Shown here one piece after another: positions 47,962-60,300 of a DNA stretch of 64,000 nucleotides (the first letter of the stretch is position 1; every line of letters starts with the position of its first letter). The translations under genes were made by a program, and so were the position numbers. The notes under the pieces are model-generated. The model searched no databases. It had not been told where the DNA came from and was given only the letters and a program-made list of their open reading frames with translations. Source of the DNA: Pyxicephalus adspersus (taxonomy: Eukaryota > Chordata > Amphibia > Anura > Pyxicephalidae); the NCBI RefSeq assembly GCF_032062135.1, contig NC_092859.1, positions 110,763,058-110,827,057 of the forward strand, in the 5' to 3' direction.

Positions 47962-48950
47962 AATCCCACCACGTCCTTGCCGAGCATCATCAAAATGATA
48001 CAGGAGTATGGTGCCGTGTCTAGTTTTAAAATCAACTACTCTAAATCAGCGGCCCTCAGCATCTCCATGCTACAGACCATTCGCTCCCATCTAGGAGAGT
48101 GGCCCTCCTAGACACTCCCTGTCCTATTTATATGCTGTACTTAACTGAACCCCAGAGAATTTCTCTCCCTCCAATTTACAGGCATGGGAGGCGGAGCTTG
48201 GGTACACTCTAGAGGCTGAGCAAAAAAGCAAGATTCTCTCTACTGTTCACAGGTCTTCCACAAGCAGTAAGTATTAAGAATTGAGCTTTAGGATCCTCTC
48301 ACGGTGGTACAGGACACCACAGCGGCAACATAGCTTTTTCCCCGAAGTTTCAGAGAGGTGTTGGCGGTGCAATCAGGAAAAGGGCACAATGCTATATTTT
48401 TTTTGGTCATGCCCGTTGCTGGGCCCATATTGGGAACAGGTGAGGGGTCTCATACAGAAGGTTACCACTTACAATGTACCAGTAGACCCCAAGTTTTTCC
48501 TACTGCATCACAATACTGTTTTGGATAAGAACTAGAAGAGCTCTATTCTCCGACATCTTATAGAGGTAACAAACGCCTGTATACCTTTGTATGGAAATTA
48601 ACATCAGTACCCACTGTGGGTATGTGGCTTCAGACACTTAGGACATTAGGCTCCACCTGGAACCGAATTACTCAGGGTGAGGGTGTTTTCTCTACTGTTT
48701 GTTATTATTTGGGTTTTCTGTTTCTTTCATTGCTGAACAATCCCATTTTGGGGACTTGTCCCTTCCCTTATGTAAATTTAAATGCTAACTTGATGTGTTG
48801 TATATATTTTCACCACATTTTTCAATGGATTTCTTTACAATTTGTAACATGCTGGATTTTGTTTCCCATACCTAGCCCTTTCCATCCCGATTGGAAATTG
48901 TATTGTTTATGTTTTTAAAACTGTTTTTTCAAAAATAAAGAATGTTATAA
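47962..48950 (+). mobile_element. 5'-truncated Tx1/L1-like LINE with perfect target duplication
   Basis: A 989-bp LINE end between two exact 14-bp repeats. It begins inside the reverse-transcriptase region (NPTTSLPSIIKMIQEYGAVS, then FKINYSKSAALSIS, the helix after the catalytic loop). It continues through a broken C-terminal region with CWRCNQEKGTMLYFFWSCPL and GPYWEQV, and ends in a tail aaaaataaagaatgttataa. The motifs match the C-terminal end of the older LINE at 28.6-31.2 kb (CPKCG ... LWSCP---FW), so both belong to the Tx1/L1 side. Truncation and target duplication are the normal outcome of target-primed reverse transcription. Confidence 0.88.
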
Positions 48951-48964
48951 AGAACATAAACTCT
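48951..48964. repeat. 14-bp target-site duplication, right
   Basis: The sequence agaacataaactct, identical to 47948-47961. Confidence 0.9.
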
Positions 48965-49706
48965 GCTCACTAAAAGAAAATGAGGTTCAGGTACTGGAAG
49001 GGTACAGTCATGTGTATCAGGGAGTTGCCTTTTGATGGACACGATGCCATTTGATTTTTTTTAAGAATATGGGCAGTGATGAAAAGGGGACACTGACTTT
49101 CCTGTCCTAATTTGCATAAATCTAGTAAAGCATCACCACATTTTTAACATTATATAAAAGAGCGATTTTACCTTTAATATAATTGAAAAGTGTTTTTTTT
49201 TTTTTTTCAATTTTTGGGGGGAGGACTTCCCCCCTTCTTTCTTTACTGCCATGGTGGTAAAAACTGAGGGGGAAATCCCTCTGCTTTCATAATGTAAACA
49301 GCAACGTAGAACTTGTTGTATGAAGTATTACAATAAAATTCTCATCTACATGTTGGTGCTTTAAAAATGTGTTTGCAAACATGCAATAAACAGTAATAAC
49401 AAATACCAGTATTATTGTACCTCCGCTGTACTTCTTAAAATTGACTTAGTAAGTTGTACTTTGAACGTTATTTGCTACTATAATCTGAATTATTTTTTGG
49501 GTAATTCGCATCAATTCAATGAATATTTGCCGAGCAAGTTATGCTTTGGAGATATTTATAGACTGGTGTTAAACACATTTTTAATAGGCAAAAATCTCTC
49601 TGAAGCGAGACATTTGTTCAACAATTCTCACTTGTAGCAGGAACAGTGAGGTCTGATTATTCATCTAGAGAGCCACCTTAGAGATAATCTTTTTTTATTA
49701 AGTTAA

Positions 49707-49840
49707 CCCCCCTAGCATTCTAATTCTGTCAGTTTTTTGATGCAAAAAGTGATCCTATTTTTTTTGCATAGAAATTTTTGTTTATATTGTGGGCCTGTAT
49801 TTCTTGGGATTAACTCCTGTTTTCACATTTTAATGTAACA
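49707..49840 (+). mobile_element. left part of the CCCCCTAGC-end element
   Basis: After TTAA (49703-49706) it reads CCCCCCTAGCATTCTAATTC, then ttttttgcatagaaatttt and attgtgggcctgtatttctt, matching the left part of 62338-62877. The right part is absent. Confidence 0.6.
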
Positions 49841-51479
49841 AAGAGGTTTGGTCAAAATGAGCCAACAAGGGTCATAAAACGATTTGATTGGTTGAGTTCA
49901 GTCTATAACTGTTTACTCCAGTTATCATAGAATTGGGTGCTGATGCTGACATTTTCTGGATATGCATAAAGAAAATGTCAGCTTCACCCTGCCTGACTCT
50001 TCTCAGTTAAATAATATAAAAATAGGAACTTCCTGGGATAAACTGAGTTGTGTGATCTTGCTGCTGGAACTGTTGCTGTTTTTGACCATTGTACGCATCC
50101 AATAAAAAAAAATACTTTTAATTAAGCAGTGCTTGAGTGTTTTGTCATTCTTTAACCCTTCAGGACACTTGTAGTCCCACAAATACTTCCACCTTGTTAC
50201 ATCAGGGGGCAACCCAGGATGTTATATCTTCCCTTATTTTCAGTCTCAGTGACACTGGTCAAACAAGACAACAGTGACATTGGTCAAAAATACAGAATTA
50301 ATTTTTTTGGATTTATACATAATTTCTATGGATTTAATATTGACTTTTACTAAAACGAATCAAAGACAATCCTAGATTTCATTTCTATATCACATAAGCA
50401 ATACAGGTATGGCATGCTGGGCTAAACACAAACAACAATAACTAAAAAAAAAAAAAAAAATAAAAAATAAATGAGTTAGCTGAAAATCCATTTTTTAATT
50501 GCCTTTGTAAATTTAAAAAAAAGAATAGTGGTAAAACTCTTGAAGCCATCTAAAAAATAGAAAAATATCCTTGAATTTTACAGCTATAGCTGAACGTAAA
50601 CTAGTATTTCTGAAATTCCCATTCATGGGTTAATAAGTTTGATTGGTCAAAATACCAGGAATGGTTCCCCCCCCCCATTTTCTGCAGGTAGGAACAACAC
50701 TCCTCAAATCAATTTTCTCATCTTAGGTCAACACATTGTTCAAGACGAGGCTTCATTTTCTTCCTACAAATATTGGGATGGATGCAGGTGTGAAATAAAT
50801 CAAATCTTTGTGGACTCAGATTGCCTTTTTCTTTTGCTGTTTCATCAGCTCTGGTTAGATATGATGTCAGGCTTCATTTAAAGGAGGCAATCTTTTCTCT
50901 TGCCTGCAAATCTAAGCTGCTAGTCAATGAAGATGGAAGACAAGAATGGCAGATTGTGTGCTCTCTTCATCTACAAGGCGTATGAATGACAGCTTGATCT
51001 CCTATATCAGAGTTTATTACACAAGAGGGACAAAAGTAGCTAATGTCTCCAAACATTGACTGTCGGCAGATGTGTGAGTTGACCTTTTCTAAGCAAAGAA
51101 CAGCACAGCAAAATAAACATTATAATTTCATGCTGGCAAACTAGCCTACGGTGTTCTTATTCACAAACATAAGGCCATGGTTTAACAGTCGGGACCCTTC
51201 AAAGCCTTTGCGACATCACATAACCATACTGACTTACATTTTCCTACAATGTGTTTCTGTATGGAGGTGGCCATCTTGGTAGAGGTAGTGCTTTGCTTTA
51301 GGCATCCTCATGTACCAGGAAGTAAACTGCTATTTTTCAGAAGAATGTCAGACAAAAGGTACATCTTTCAGGGTAATGCTTAGGCAAAATTAATATTGAT
51401 AGTTATTTCCTATAATATAGCAAATTTTAACCTTTTTGGTTCAGTTTTACTTTAAATCCCTAAAACCACCAGACTACAA

Positions 51480-52230
51480 CTACTCCTAAAAGAGGTCTAC
51501 AATGATGCACGGAGAGACAGGACCACTAGGGGGCTCTACAGCTTGCACGGAGGTGGTGTGAGCCCTGAAAAGAGCCAAGGCGCAGGGTCTAAGCAGTAAC
51601 CAGGTCTTCTCCAGAGCCTCCGATGGTGAGGATGTTGCGCTGCTGGTTACTGCCAGGTTGCGGTCCTTGGGCACACCAAGGTGGGCAAAACACTGTACCA
51701 AATCACAAAGCAGAAGGATAGTCGAGGAAGGCCGGGGTCGAGGCAGGCAGCAAGCAAGAGAGGTCAGGTCACACGCCAGGGGACAATTGCCAGGGATCCA
51801 GGAGACAAGACTCTAGTGACACAGCGGCCAATGTGGGCACAAGGAACACAGGAGACACTGGAAGCAACAGGTGGCACAGGTGACTCAGGGATATCCACAG
51901 ACAGACAGGAACACTGGAACAGCACAGGAAAGTTGGCTGGGAACCAACAGACTGGTCAATGAGGAGCTAATGCAGGAGCTGGACAGGGGAAACATTGAAT
52001 TAGGCCCCAGGTGAACAGGAACTAGCTCAACAAAACTTGGCACAATGGAGACACGTTGCACAAACACTAAGTTCAGTGTGTGAGCTAGCTAAAAGCCAGG
52101 GATGATTTCCTGATTGGCCAGTGAAGCTGATAAAGCTTGCTAGGGTAGGCATGCCCAGAGTCAGAACTGCCCTCATGTGCAGGAGATGCGTCTGCACTTT
52201 AGCAAGGAAGAGGTAAGCCAAGTAAAATAA
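51480..52230. mobile_element. unidentified GC-rich repeat-like stretch
   Basis: About 750 bp, purine-rich and GC-rich, with frequent ggca, acagg and ggaacac words (for example aggaacactggaacagcac, gggcacaaggaacacagg). It differs sharply in composition from its flanks and resembles retroelement LTR or internal sequence. I cannot identify it, and no ends are seen. Confidence 0.3.
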
Positions 52231-53640
52231 AGTAACAAGAAAAACATCAAGAAATACAGTGATTATGACTGACTAGTGTTTACCTGACCACGATGACCTG
52301 GTGCTGAAGGCTTTGAACTGAGCTATTGAGGGTTCATATTTTGCAGAGTAGGCATAGGTGCTGATGTGTAATGGGTAAAGGGGTTTGCTTTACCAGTGAC
52401 ACAGCAGAACCTCCGTCTGCCAAACTCTGTGTTGCCTTTTTTTTCTTTTTTTTCTGCATCTATATAAGAAACTACATAGCAAATCCACACATATTCATCT
52501 ACTTTTGATATATCACTGGTATTAGTTGCTCAACCCTTTAAATCTTCTAGAAAGCATTCTCCATAAATCCCATGAGGAAGCCAACAGACAAAACATGTCG
52601 GGCTACGAGACGCTACCCTATTCGTGACTTTTGCAACTAGGGATACTTTGTCATATTTCCCATTAAGCTTCAAATGGGAATGACCAACTTTGCTTTGTAT
52701 ATATGTGTGCTATGGTTGGCATAACAGATTAATTTTTATAAGATAGCTGGACCACCTCCTTTACTTAATAGCTGCAGACAAAGCGATGAGCTTTTTTAAT
52801 TCTTTTATTGCCATGACATGTAGCACAGCGGAAATGTGGTCAGAGAATATTAGAAACAGGGTAGTTTTTTTTTCACTGAGTTTCAATGCCAGGGCATTTT
52901 AAACTCATGTTCACCAATAACGTCAGGATATTTTTTACTCCCACTGAATAGGGATTGTCCGGACATTTTCTGCTCCTAATACTAATGATGCCAGGACTTT
53001 ATTGCTTTTAACTGGCATAGGGGCGTTTTTCCCTCTACTCACCACTGATGCCAGAGCCCTTTAATTTTCTGTCTACTGACAACAGATCATTATTTCTATA
53101 ATGGCCATAAAAACGGTGCAGACCTGAGACTTTAAACACCATTTTCTTAAATGTTAATCAAAAAATTTATTTAATAATGACTCGATCCTGTTCTAAGTTT
53201 TAATTGATTTTTGCCATCCCACTTCAGTACTCTAAATTGACAGAGATGAGTATCAGTCACATCTTCAATGTGCAGACTGAGTAGTAGTAGAGAGGAATAT
53301 GAGAGAAGCTAACTCTGTAAAAAGTCCATTTGGCAGCATAGTCAAATGCGGTTGCCCATGGGCTGCACGATCATATTTAGACACTAAGTAATTACCAAAA
53401 CAGAAGATGTTATAGGGCAAGTGACTGGCTACATGGAATGCAAAATATTAATATAAAATTATTAAAATAACATTTTTTTTTAAAACTACAAGAGATGGTA
53501 TTTTAGAATTTGAACATGATTTATCATACGAAATATGTGCCAGGCATTAACAATATGATAAAATGAACTTTCCAACATAGCTCACTATTGTGCTAAGTTG
53601 AAAATATAGGGAACTTTCTTCTGAAATTGTTACAGAACAT

Positions 53641-53960
53641 TTAAAGCAGACCTATCACCCCAATTTTCAATTTATATCGATGGGTAGATATAGTAAAAAT
53701 GTGTTTTGTTTATGTATTTTATTTTTTTTCTTTAAATGTCTTAAAAAAATAAAATAAAGCCCCTCCCTTTTGTATTTACAGCTGATCGGGTGATGTAGGC
53801 AAAAGAAGGAAGAAGAACGCCGAAGATTGAGGCACCCGGCGCGGAGCAAGAAACTGGGATGACGCGGGACCATATGGAAAGGACAGCTCCAGTGGGATTG
53901 ACGGATCGGCGCAACTAAAGGTAAGCATTTTTTAATTTTCATTTCAGAATATATTTTGAC
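53641..53960. mobile_element. TTAAAG-family repeat copy
   Basis: It begins ttaaagcagacctatcaccc and contains gctgatcgggtgatgtaggc and gaagattgaggcacccgg. It shares layout with 62878-63325 and 33396-33545. The right end is unclear. Confidence 0.45.
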
Positions 53961-54526
53961 TAAAAATGTGAAGTATTGCAATAGAAAATGTACCTACGTG
54001 TAACTGAAACAGTAATATGTAAGTGAAAAGTATACATTTTTGATATATTAACAAGTTGAACTGAGCAAAGGTTTAAAACAAATGTCTAACAGTAAAAAAA
54101 ACTTTTCAGAGGAACGATTGATTGCTACTCCAGCTGACAATCTGCTACAGCATTAGTGCTTGAATGTGCAGAAATGAGAACTCATGCAGGTTTACACAGA
54201 GACCTTAAAATCAATGTTTCAGCCTAGGAAGAAATGCAACCACAGTCTGTCGATCAGAGGGGAACAAGGGTTACTGTCAGGGAAATGTTTTACACAGGAA
54301 TCAACGTAAACAGGTCCATTCCAACTTATCAGATATTCTGCTCCTTTTAATTTACTCTTTAAGAACAACCATACATTTGTATTAAAATCTACAGTGTCAT
54401 TTCCATAGACCTTTTTGACCCCCTTGAAGCACCTTGAAATTCCAAAATCATAATTTCTATATTGCAGTCAAAATTGGATCCTGAAAGAAAGAGGAAGAGA
54501 AGCATTGAGCCTGCAGTTTTCTTGTG

Positions 54527-55095
54527 ATGGATAGAAGGGTGTCAAGCCCTTTTCAATATATGCCTGCTCTTTGCTCTTCCCTGCAAAAACCTAGCAGCTG
54601 TGAGCAGTTTTGGGAACATTTCCCTCAATGGAACTTGTTAAAGAGAGAATTGAGGGTTCCAACACACAATGAATATTATGTGCCTGGGCTCCCAAGTAAT
54701 TGGGGTTTTGTCCTTTGCCTCTCTTGTCCACTTCCTCAAGATTCAATTCCGATCCACCATACTTCCCCTAGGACAGTGACACCTTCAGAGGAGCTAATGA
54801 GTGCAACCACAGTACTCTTATTATGTCTGGATGCAAGTCTGCCGGAGCCATCTTGCCTAGTATGATCCGATGAAGTGAAGAACTCTGTGAGCTTCCGTGG
54901 AGTAGAGGATCCAGGTTACTGTTTACCCATTTCTGAAGGTGGTTGTCCGGGATCTCAGGCTCAAGTAGATCGTAAAAATTCCCCTCTGTGATAGTTGCTA
55001 TTTAGCCCGGTGTTTGGTCCAGCTGTGGAGCCTCAAGCAAAAGTAACCATCCACTTCTACCAGCCCCCCTCCCCTTTGGGATTCTATTCCATATA
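54527..55095 (+). pseudogene. unrecognised decayed reading frame
   Basis: One frame runs from ATG 54527 for 190 codons with only three internal stops (TGA at 54863 and a tandem TGA-TAG further on). It reads MDRRVSSPFQYMPALCSSLQ, then CEQFWEHFPQWNLLKREL, VFGPAVEPQAKVTIHFYQPP and SPLGFYSI before a stop. The composition is protein-like (Pro, Ser, Trp and Cys spread evenly), unlike the Lys/Asn/Ile-rich chance frames around it. I do not recognise the family. It could be a retroelement gag-type or LINE ORF1 remnant, or chance. It is antisense to EXOC4, within an intron. Confidence 0.35.
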
Positions 55096-55729
55096 AATTT
55101 TTTGGATTGTTGGGATTGGAGTCATGATGATGATAATTTAGAATTTTGGTAATTCAAATTGATCAAGAATGTATCAAGGAAAAACACTTACAAGTTATTC
55201 TGATGTGGTAACTACATTTTTTTCCAAGGCTTTTTACCTATATTTTTTAGCTAGTAATCCCTCAAGTAACACACATTCTGTCGACAAATCAAGCTAAAAT
55301 CTTCCATATACTATCCCGCAATACTCCTTGTAAACAAGATGCCAGCACTCAGTTCTTTGAAAATCCATTTACTGGCGTTTCATACCATCTGACCTGCTTT
55401 GGGGGCATAGCAGTCCCCTTTATCAAGCAACAGAAATGACAAAACCAGCCTTTTTTCCCATAATTTTTAACTGATAATTTCCCCAGTAACACTAATGTCT
55501 GTCTTACCAGAACATGACACTTTTTAATGTTTCAATACAATGCAATGTTTTATTTTTGTGTGTCAGGGGAAATGTGCTTTGAGTTAGAACATTTTTTAAC
55601 ACATAAAAAGTTTATTATAACAAAAATTGAGGATTTCACCTTTTGTCACTCGAACAAGAAATAGGAAAAAAAGTTTTAGCTTGAAAGCTACTATAAATAT
55701 GTTGATAATAGGAGATACATTTTGTGTAC

Positions 55730-55949
55730 CTGTAAAAGTGGCCTTTGGACTCCCAAGACTTTCATGGTATCGGCACTTGCCAAAATTTTTAAAGGATCGG
55801 ACACTTTAGTGACCCCTTCAATTTCTTTGTTGATTTCAGCTAACACCTGGTTCAGAAAGATGTTTTTGATGTACACAGTAAGAAATTCTCTCAAAGGACA
55901 TTGCTTATTTTGTCCAAATCCAATCGCATGTTCAATCTCTTGAATAAAT
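55730..55949 (-). CDS. EXOC4: EXOC4 (SEC8) internal exon, first in window
   Basis: A 220-nt exon of Sec8, the most 5' exon of the gene in this window. The acceptor is ttacttttag before A-TTT-ATT and the donor is TTACAG|GTACAC. One base completes the codon begun by an exon that lies beyond position 64000, and 73 codons follow. It encodes [32 protein letters not shown] and [20 protein letters not shown]. The order and phase match vertebrate EXOC4. It is intact and probably covers about residues 506-579 of a roughly 974-residue protein (estimate from memory). Confidence 0.95.
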
Positions 55950-57752
55950 CTAAAAGTAAGAAAGAGGAAAAAAAATCTTTAAAGTATAATTTTACTGATG
56001 ACTAATATTATTGTAAACTTTCATGTGTTTGGCATAAATTTTGCATTTTTTTCATAACCACTGGAACAGCAATAATCTGGAATGCACTAATAAAAAGAAG
56101 ACATAGTTTTTGCAACCTGTGAACATCTGCTATAAAACACATTGAAATGAATTGACACAAAATGACATATTAGAATCACTTTATAAGTCATTTTCCTCTA
56201 TCAGATACAGCCTGAAACAATACATCAATGTCAGAGAGCCAGGATGAATCAAGACATGTAAAACAACAGACATCAGGAAAAGTAGAAACGTTTATTTTTT
56301 TGGGGGGATTCTTCATTATGCAAGACCTTATACTAGGTGTATACGGATACAGTCCATGCATGGAAGAAAATCCTGAAAATTGTAGCTGTTCTGTTGTTGT
56401 TCTGTTTTAAAGCAATATATGGCCTTTAATCAATGCTAGTTGCACTCTGTAAACCAAAATATATATTTAACATTTTGCAGTTTACCATTACTTAGATTTG
56501 GTGGCTGCATTTTCAATACATGTTCTGTCCACACAGGGAACTGGACAGGACTGAAAACACTGCTTAGTCTTTCAGAGTAATGCAAGATTTCTGGAAGTTT
56601 CAGCAGGTAATTTTCTGTATTCACAAATTTTTTTAAAGAAACAAAACATACAGAAACGTACATGTACTAGTGAGATGTGCTATGTATGCTTTTTTATTTT
56701 GCCTAGACATTTAAACAAATCAATAAATATAAATAAAATAGACAATGAAAATTGAATTCAAAGCCACACTGAGGTTTCACCTCCAGAAACTCCCCACCTG
56801 CCCTTAATGGTAAGAAGGGCCCCACAATGTGATCTTTGTATGAAGAAGGTCTGTGGGTGGGGAGCTTATTTGGAAACTGGAGGCCACCTTTTATAAAGTC
56901 CTATCTATCCAGTGATGTGTAATGTCTCATGATGATCCATCCTCCGCTGCTGTCTCCACATTAAACAGGAGCTGTTTCCTCGCCTGTTATTTTGTTCAGC
57001 CAGGGACAAGCGGAGGTCTGTTTTTTGTTAAAAGGGAAGGGGCTGCTTGCTTTTTGCCCACAAACCAGATTTCTTTAATGGATAGGAGAGAGGGGCACAC
57101 GCTGCCCTATTTCCTATCCAAAAAGGTCCCAAGCCTACAAATTTCTATAAATGTCTGCACTGACACAAACAACAGTACAAACACATGGAAGTGATTGCAA
57201 GCAGTTCCTATTCCAGTCTATGGTTTAAAAGAGTGAGAATACCTCCAGAGCAAATCCATGCTATTCTGGTAAATACAAATGTATCTGTTAGGCAAAAAAA
57301 AAAAAAAAAGATACTAGAAAAATAAGCAAAAGTGAATCTAATAGGGTTAACAAATACACTGAATGTAAAAATCAGATCTTTAAGTAACTTATTGTGGAAA
57401 TATGAACAAAACTTTTTTTTATCAATAATTTATTCTACTGTTTATATGCTTAGAAATACAACAATAAAAAAGTGTTTGGCATCAAGTGGATAGATGTTGA
57501 TAGATTAACTGCCCTACAAATCTACCTTTGAGGAATTTGAGTAGCAAACAACAGGACAAAACAAAGGGAAGACTTCAGGAATTAGATGATGTCCAGCGAC
57601 ATTACAATCAAGCAACCTGTAACAAGAAGTAGTGGCGTCACCACCCTGGCTTTACAGCGCATGCATAAAACACAAGATTGCCTATATGGAATTATAAATA
57701 TTTTAGCAGGGATAGCAGTTCATGTATATGTATTTCAATCATCTAGTTCAAT

Positions 57753-58033
57753 GATTTTCAACTAGTGTGCTATGAGAAATCTTCAGGTATACCGTGGGAA
57801 TATATCCAATTACCATTGTCGAGTGTTTGTGCTGTAGTGACTGGCAGAGTAATGTAATACTCTTCCATGTCAGTGGGTGGCAGTAGATAGCTTAATTGCC
57901 TTGTTTATTCTTAGAGATAAGAGAATTAGCTACAGACTCATTTAGCAACATTTTTGATTTGTGGCGTGCCGCATGATTTTTGCAATGTAAAAAAATGTGC
58001 CGTGGCTCAAAAAAGGTTAAAAAACACCGATCA
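57753..58033. mobile_element. hAT-like non-autonomous element
   Basis: The left end caatgattttcaactagtgt gctatg pairs loosely with the right end gtgccgtggctcaaaaaagg ttaaaaaacaccg. The interior has the ccgtgggaat and gtggcagtaga words typical of vertebrate hAT MER-like elements. The termini are approximate. Confidence 0.55.
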
Positions 58034-58973
58034 AGTTAGTTGATTTGATGAAGTCCATCTTTACCAGTTAGTCCAAAAAGGTCTAGTTAACAAGAGAAAG
58101 ACTGCTGAAAACATTTCTAGACAGCTCTGAGACAGCTGGGGTGTGGCGTTCTGAATATTTAGGATGAATTACTCCTCTGATGACTGTTTTTCATGCTGAC
58201 TTGGGGTTGGGAACAGCTCTCCTCTAGAGAGATCCCTGCTGTTTGTGAATGAATGCAGTATTCTACGCTGGATGCACCGCTTCATATCTTGCTGCCTCAG
58301 CACTCCAACTTCCAACAGCTGCCTTTATTATACAGATTTACAAGTTATATGTCCCTGTAGTATTTTCTTGCATCACAAGAGAAAGATCTACAGCTCTAAC
58401 CAACTGTGAATAGGTTAAGATTTGTTAAAAGTCCCTACAGGATTAAGTAAAGATTACAAATATGGAATAAACAAACTTAAAATTGTACACTATTTGCAGG
58501 TTTAAACTAACAAACTGAAAGAATAAATGAAAGAAATAAAGAGAAGATAGCTTCCATGGACAATACAATAAAAGAAAGCACAATGATCTAGAGCAGATTT
58601 AAAATTCAAACTAAACAAAAGTGACAAACTTGAACAAAACTCTAACTGTAAACTTCTGTAAGGAACATATTCAGCTTTTTGACAGATTCACTTCTAAAAA
58701 TTAGATACTAATAGTCCTAAAATATAAATTATTATGAATACAATATTATGTAGAATTTACATATATAAAATTATTATAAAATATACACTGAATTATTGTG
58801 TTTAGTACTCCGCTGTTGTGCATTAGATTATTACAGACTGTAAAAAACTACAAGAAAGCAATTTATAAACAATTGTGCATGTTGCAAAAGTATCTAAACT
58901 GAAACCGTGCTTTTTTATTAACCCTAAAGCATTTACAGATTCTAACCAAGTGATAAACAAATAACAGTAACCG

Positions 58974-59168
58974 TTGATCCAGGGAACATCCGATTGCCTC
59001 ACAGGATCAGGAAGGAATTTTTTCCTCTGTTGGAGCAAATTAAACCATTTTTTGCCTTCCTCTGGATCAACTATGTCTACAGCTTTTTCATCTGGGATAT
59101 GTTTATCTCCCTAGTGGTTGAACTTGATGGATTTATGCCTTTTTCAACCTAACTATGTAACTATGCAA
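58974..59168 (+). mobile_element. CR1/L2-like LINE tail
   Basis: It reads ttgatccagggaacatccga, aggaaggaattttttcctct, cttcctctggatcaactatg and ends ctaactatgtaactatgc. It is the same tail as 12150-12354, without coding sequence. Confidence 0.7.
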
Positions 59169-59874
59169 TAAAAGCACTTAACCAAACTCTCATTCATCTT
59201 TGTATTTATAAGCATTCTGGAGAAATTGATTTTCAAAGTTTACAACACAACCACAACCACTATACAGCACAAGCACTACTTTTTTCTATGAAGAGATCTT
59301 TTTAGGCTGCCAGTCCTCTAAAAAGCAACCAGCATATAAAGCAACAATTGCTAAATATAATAACTTCCCTTTTATAACAGAACTAAATTGGAAAAAAAAC
59401 AAAAACAAAATGTGAGTAGGTAGGCTTTTGATTGAAAGAGACAGGGGATGATCCTTCTGCAATAAAAAATAAATGTACTTGCCTGATTGGAATTATTTAT
59501 TACGCTCACCTGTCCTCGCTCTGTCACAGGTGAAGCCATCTTCACCTGGTCATATTCGGGGATCAGGCTCAGTGTACATTGAAAACACTGTGAACACTGC
59601 TTAAAAAGCCAAAGAGTATGGGACTCTAGTTCAGCCAAGTTAAACTTTATGTTTGCCCTTTAGTAAAATAATTTCACATAATTAATGCATATCTCTTGTT
59701 CACATTTTTAAACACAGAAAATTGGAAAATAATAAAAGAGAATATATGGTCATAAAAATAGATAAAATGAGAAAGATTTAATAAGGAAGGTCATACTAAT
59801 GCTGTCGTCTGGTTCACAACAAACCTGACCTGAATGAAGCTCTACATTTTTTTTTTTTTTTAAGATTGCAAATT

Positions 59875-60300
59875 ATCCCTCAGTGGCTGCTTAGGGTTTG
59901 TATAAATTGCGAGGTAAGTCAGTGTATAATAACACCCCACTCTGGTCTGTCAGTACACAAAATTGGTAGATAACAAGGTGTGGGTGGGCCAAATCTTATT
60001 CGCCGGCTTTCAACTTCTGTGTAAGCAACACACGCTTCTGGGAGCGTGGACTTCATTATTATCAGATTAGTTATGCTACAGTTGCCTGCGCCTCTGCTGG
60101 CTTATTTCAATCAGATAATAATGGTATAATAACTGGCTTTGTGTCTGTCAATCCAATTACTTCCTACTTTGTATGTGCCGACATTCTATTAAAACCCGCA
60201 GACACATGTCAGGCTTTATTATTACCATCGGATTGTATAATTAGCTTTCATGCTGGAAAAGCTGATCAATAGATCTGAGTTTGTCAATCCTTTTTTGGTA
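59875..60300. other. candidate conserved noncoding block
   Basis: About 425 bp of balanced, complex sequence with repeated cagattagtta, caatcagataataatgg, gtcaatccaattac and tgtataattagc motifs, suggestive of a homeodomain-type binding cluster. It contains no repeat ends and no coding frame. It is the strongest of the blocks I flag by eye, but conservation is untested. Confidence 0.3.

Larger units (their letters stand above)
38613..55729. other. EXOC4 intron (17117 bp)
   Basis: It contains an hAT element (39712-40058), related MITE-like copies (39345-39605, 42350-42650), a Tigger-like element (42747-43243), an orphan transposase-like pseudogene (45290-46930), a truncated LINE (47962-48950), a GC-rich unidentified repeat (51480-52230), a TTAAAG-family copy (53641-53960) and an unknown decayed frame (54527-55095). 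The stretches 40060-41780, 43250-44400, 49850-51480 and 52700-53640 show no supportable feature. Confidence 0.7.

Noticed and set aside
51681..51962. A 93-codon frame rich in Gly, Gln and Thr
   Set aside because: It is explained by the low-complexity purine-rich repeat. No domain is visible.
55320..55440. Possible retroposed gene near ctggcgtttcataccatct
   Set aside because: It looks like a fragment of a common DNA-transposon interior. It is too short and lacks ends, so I did not list it as a feature.
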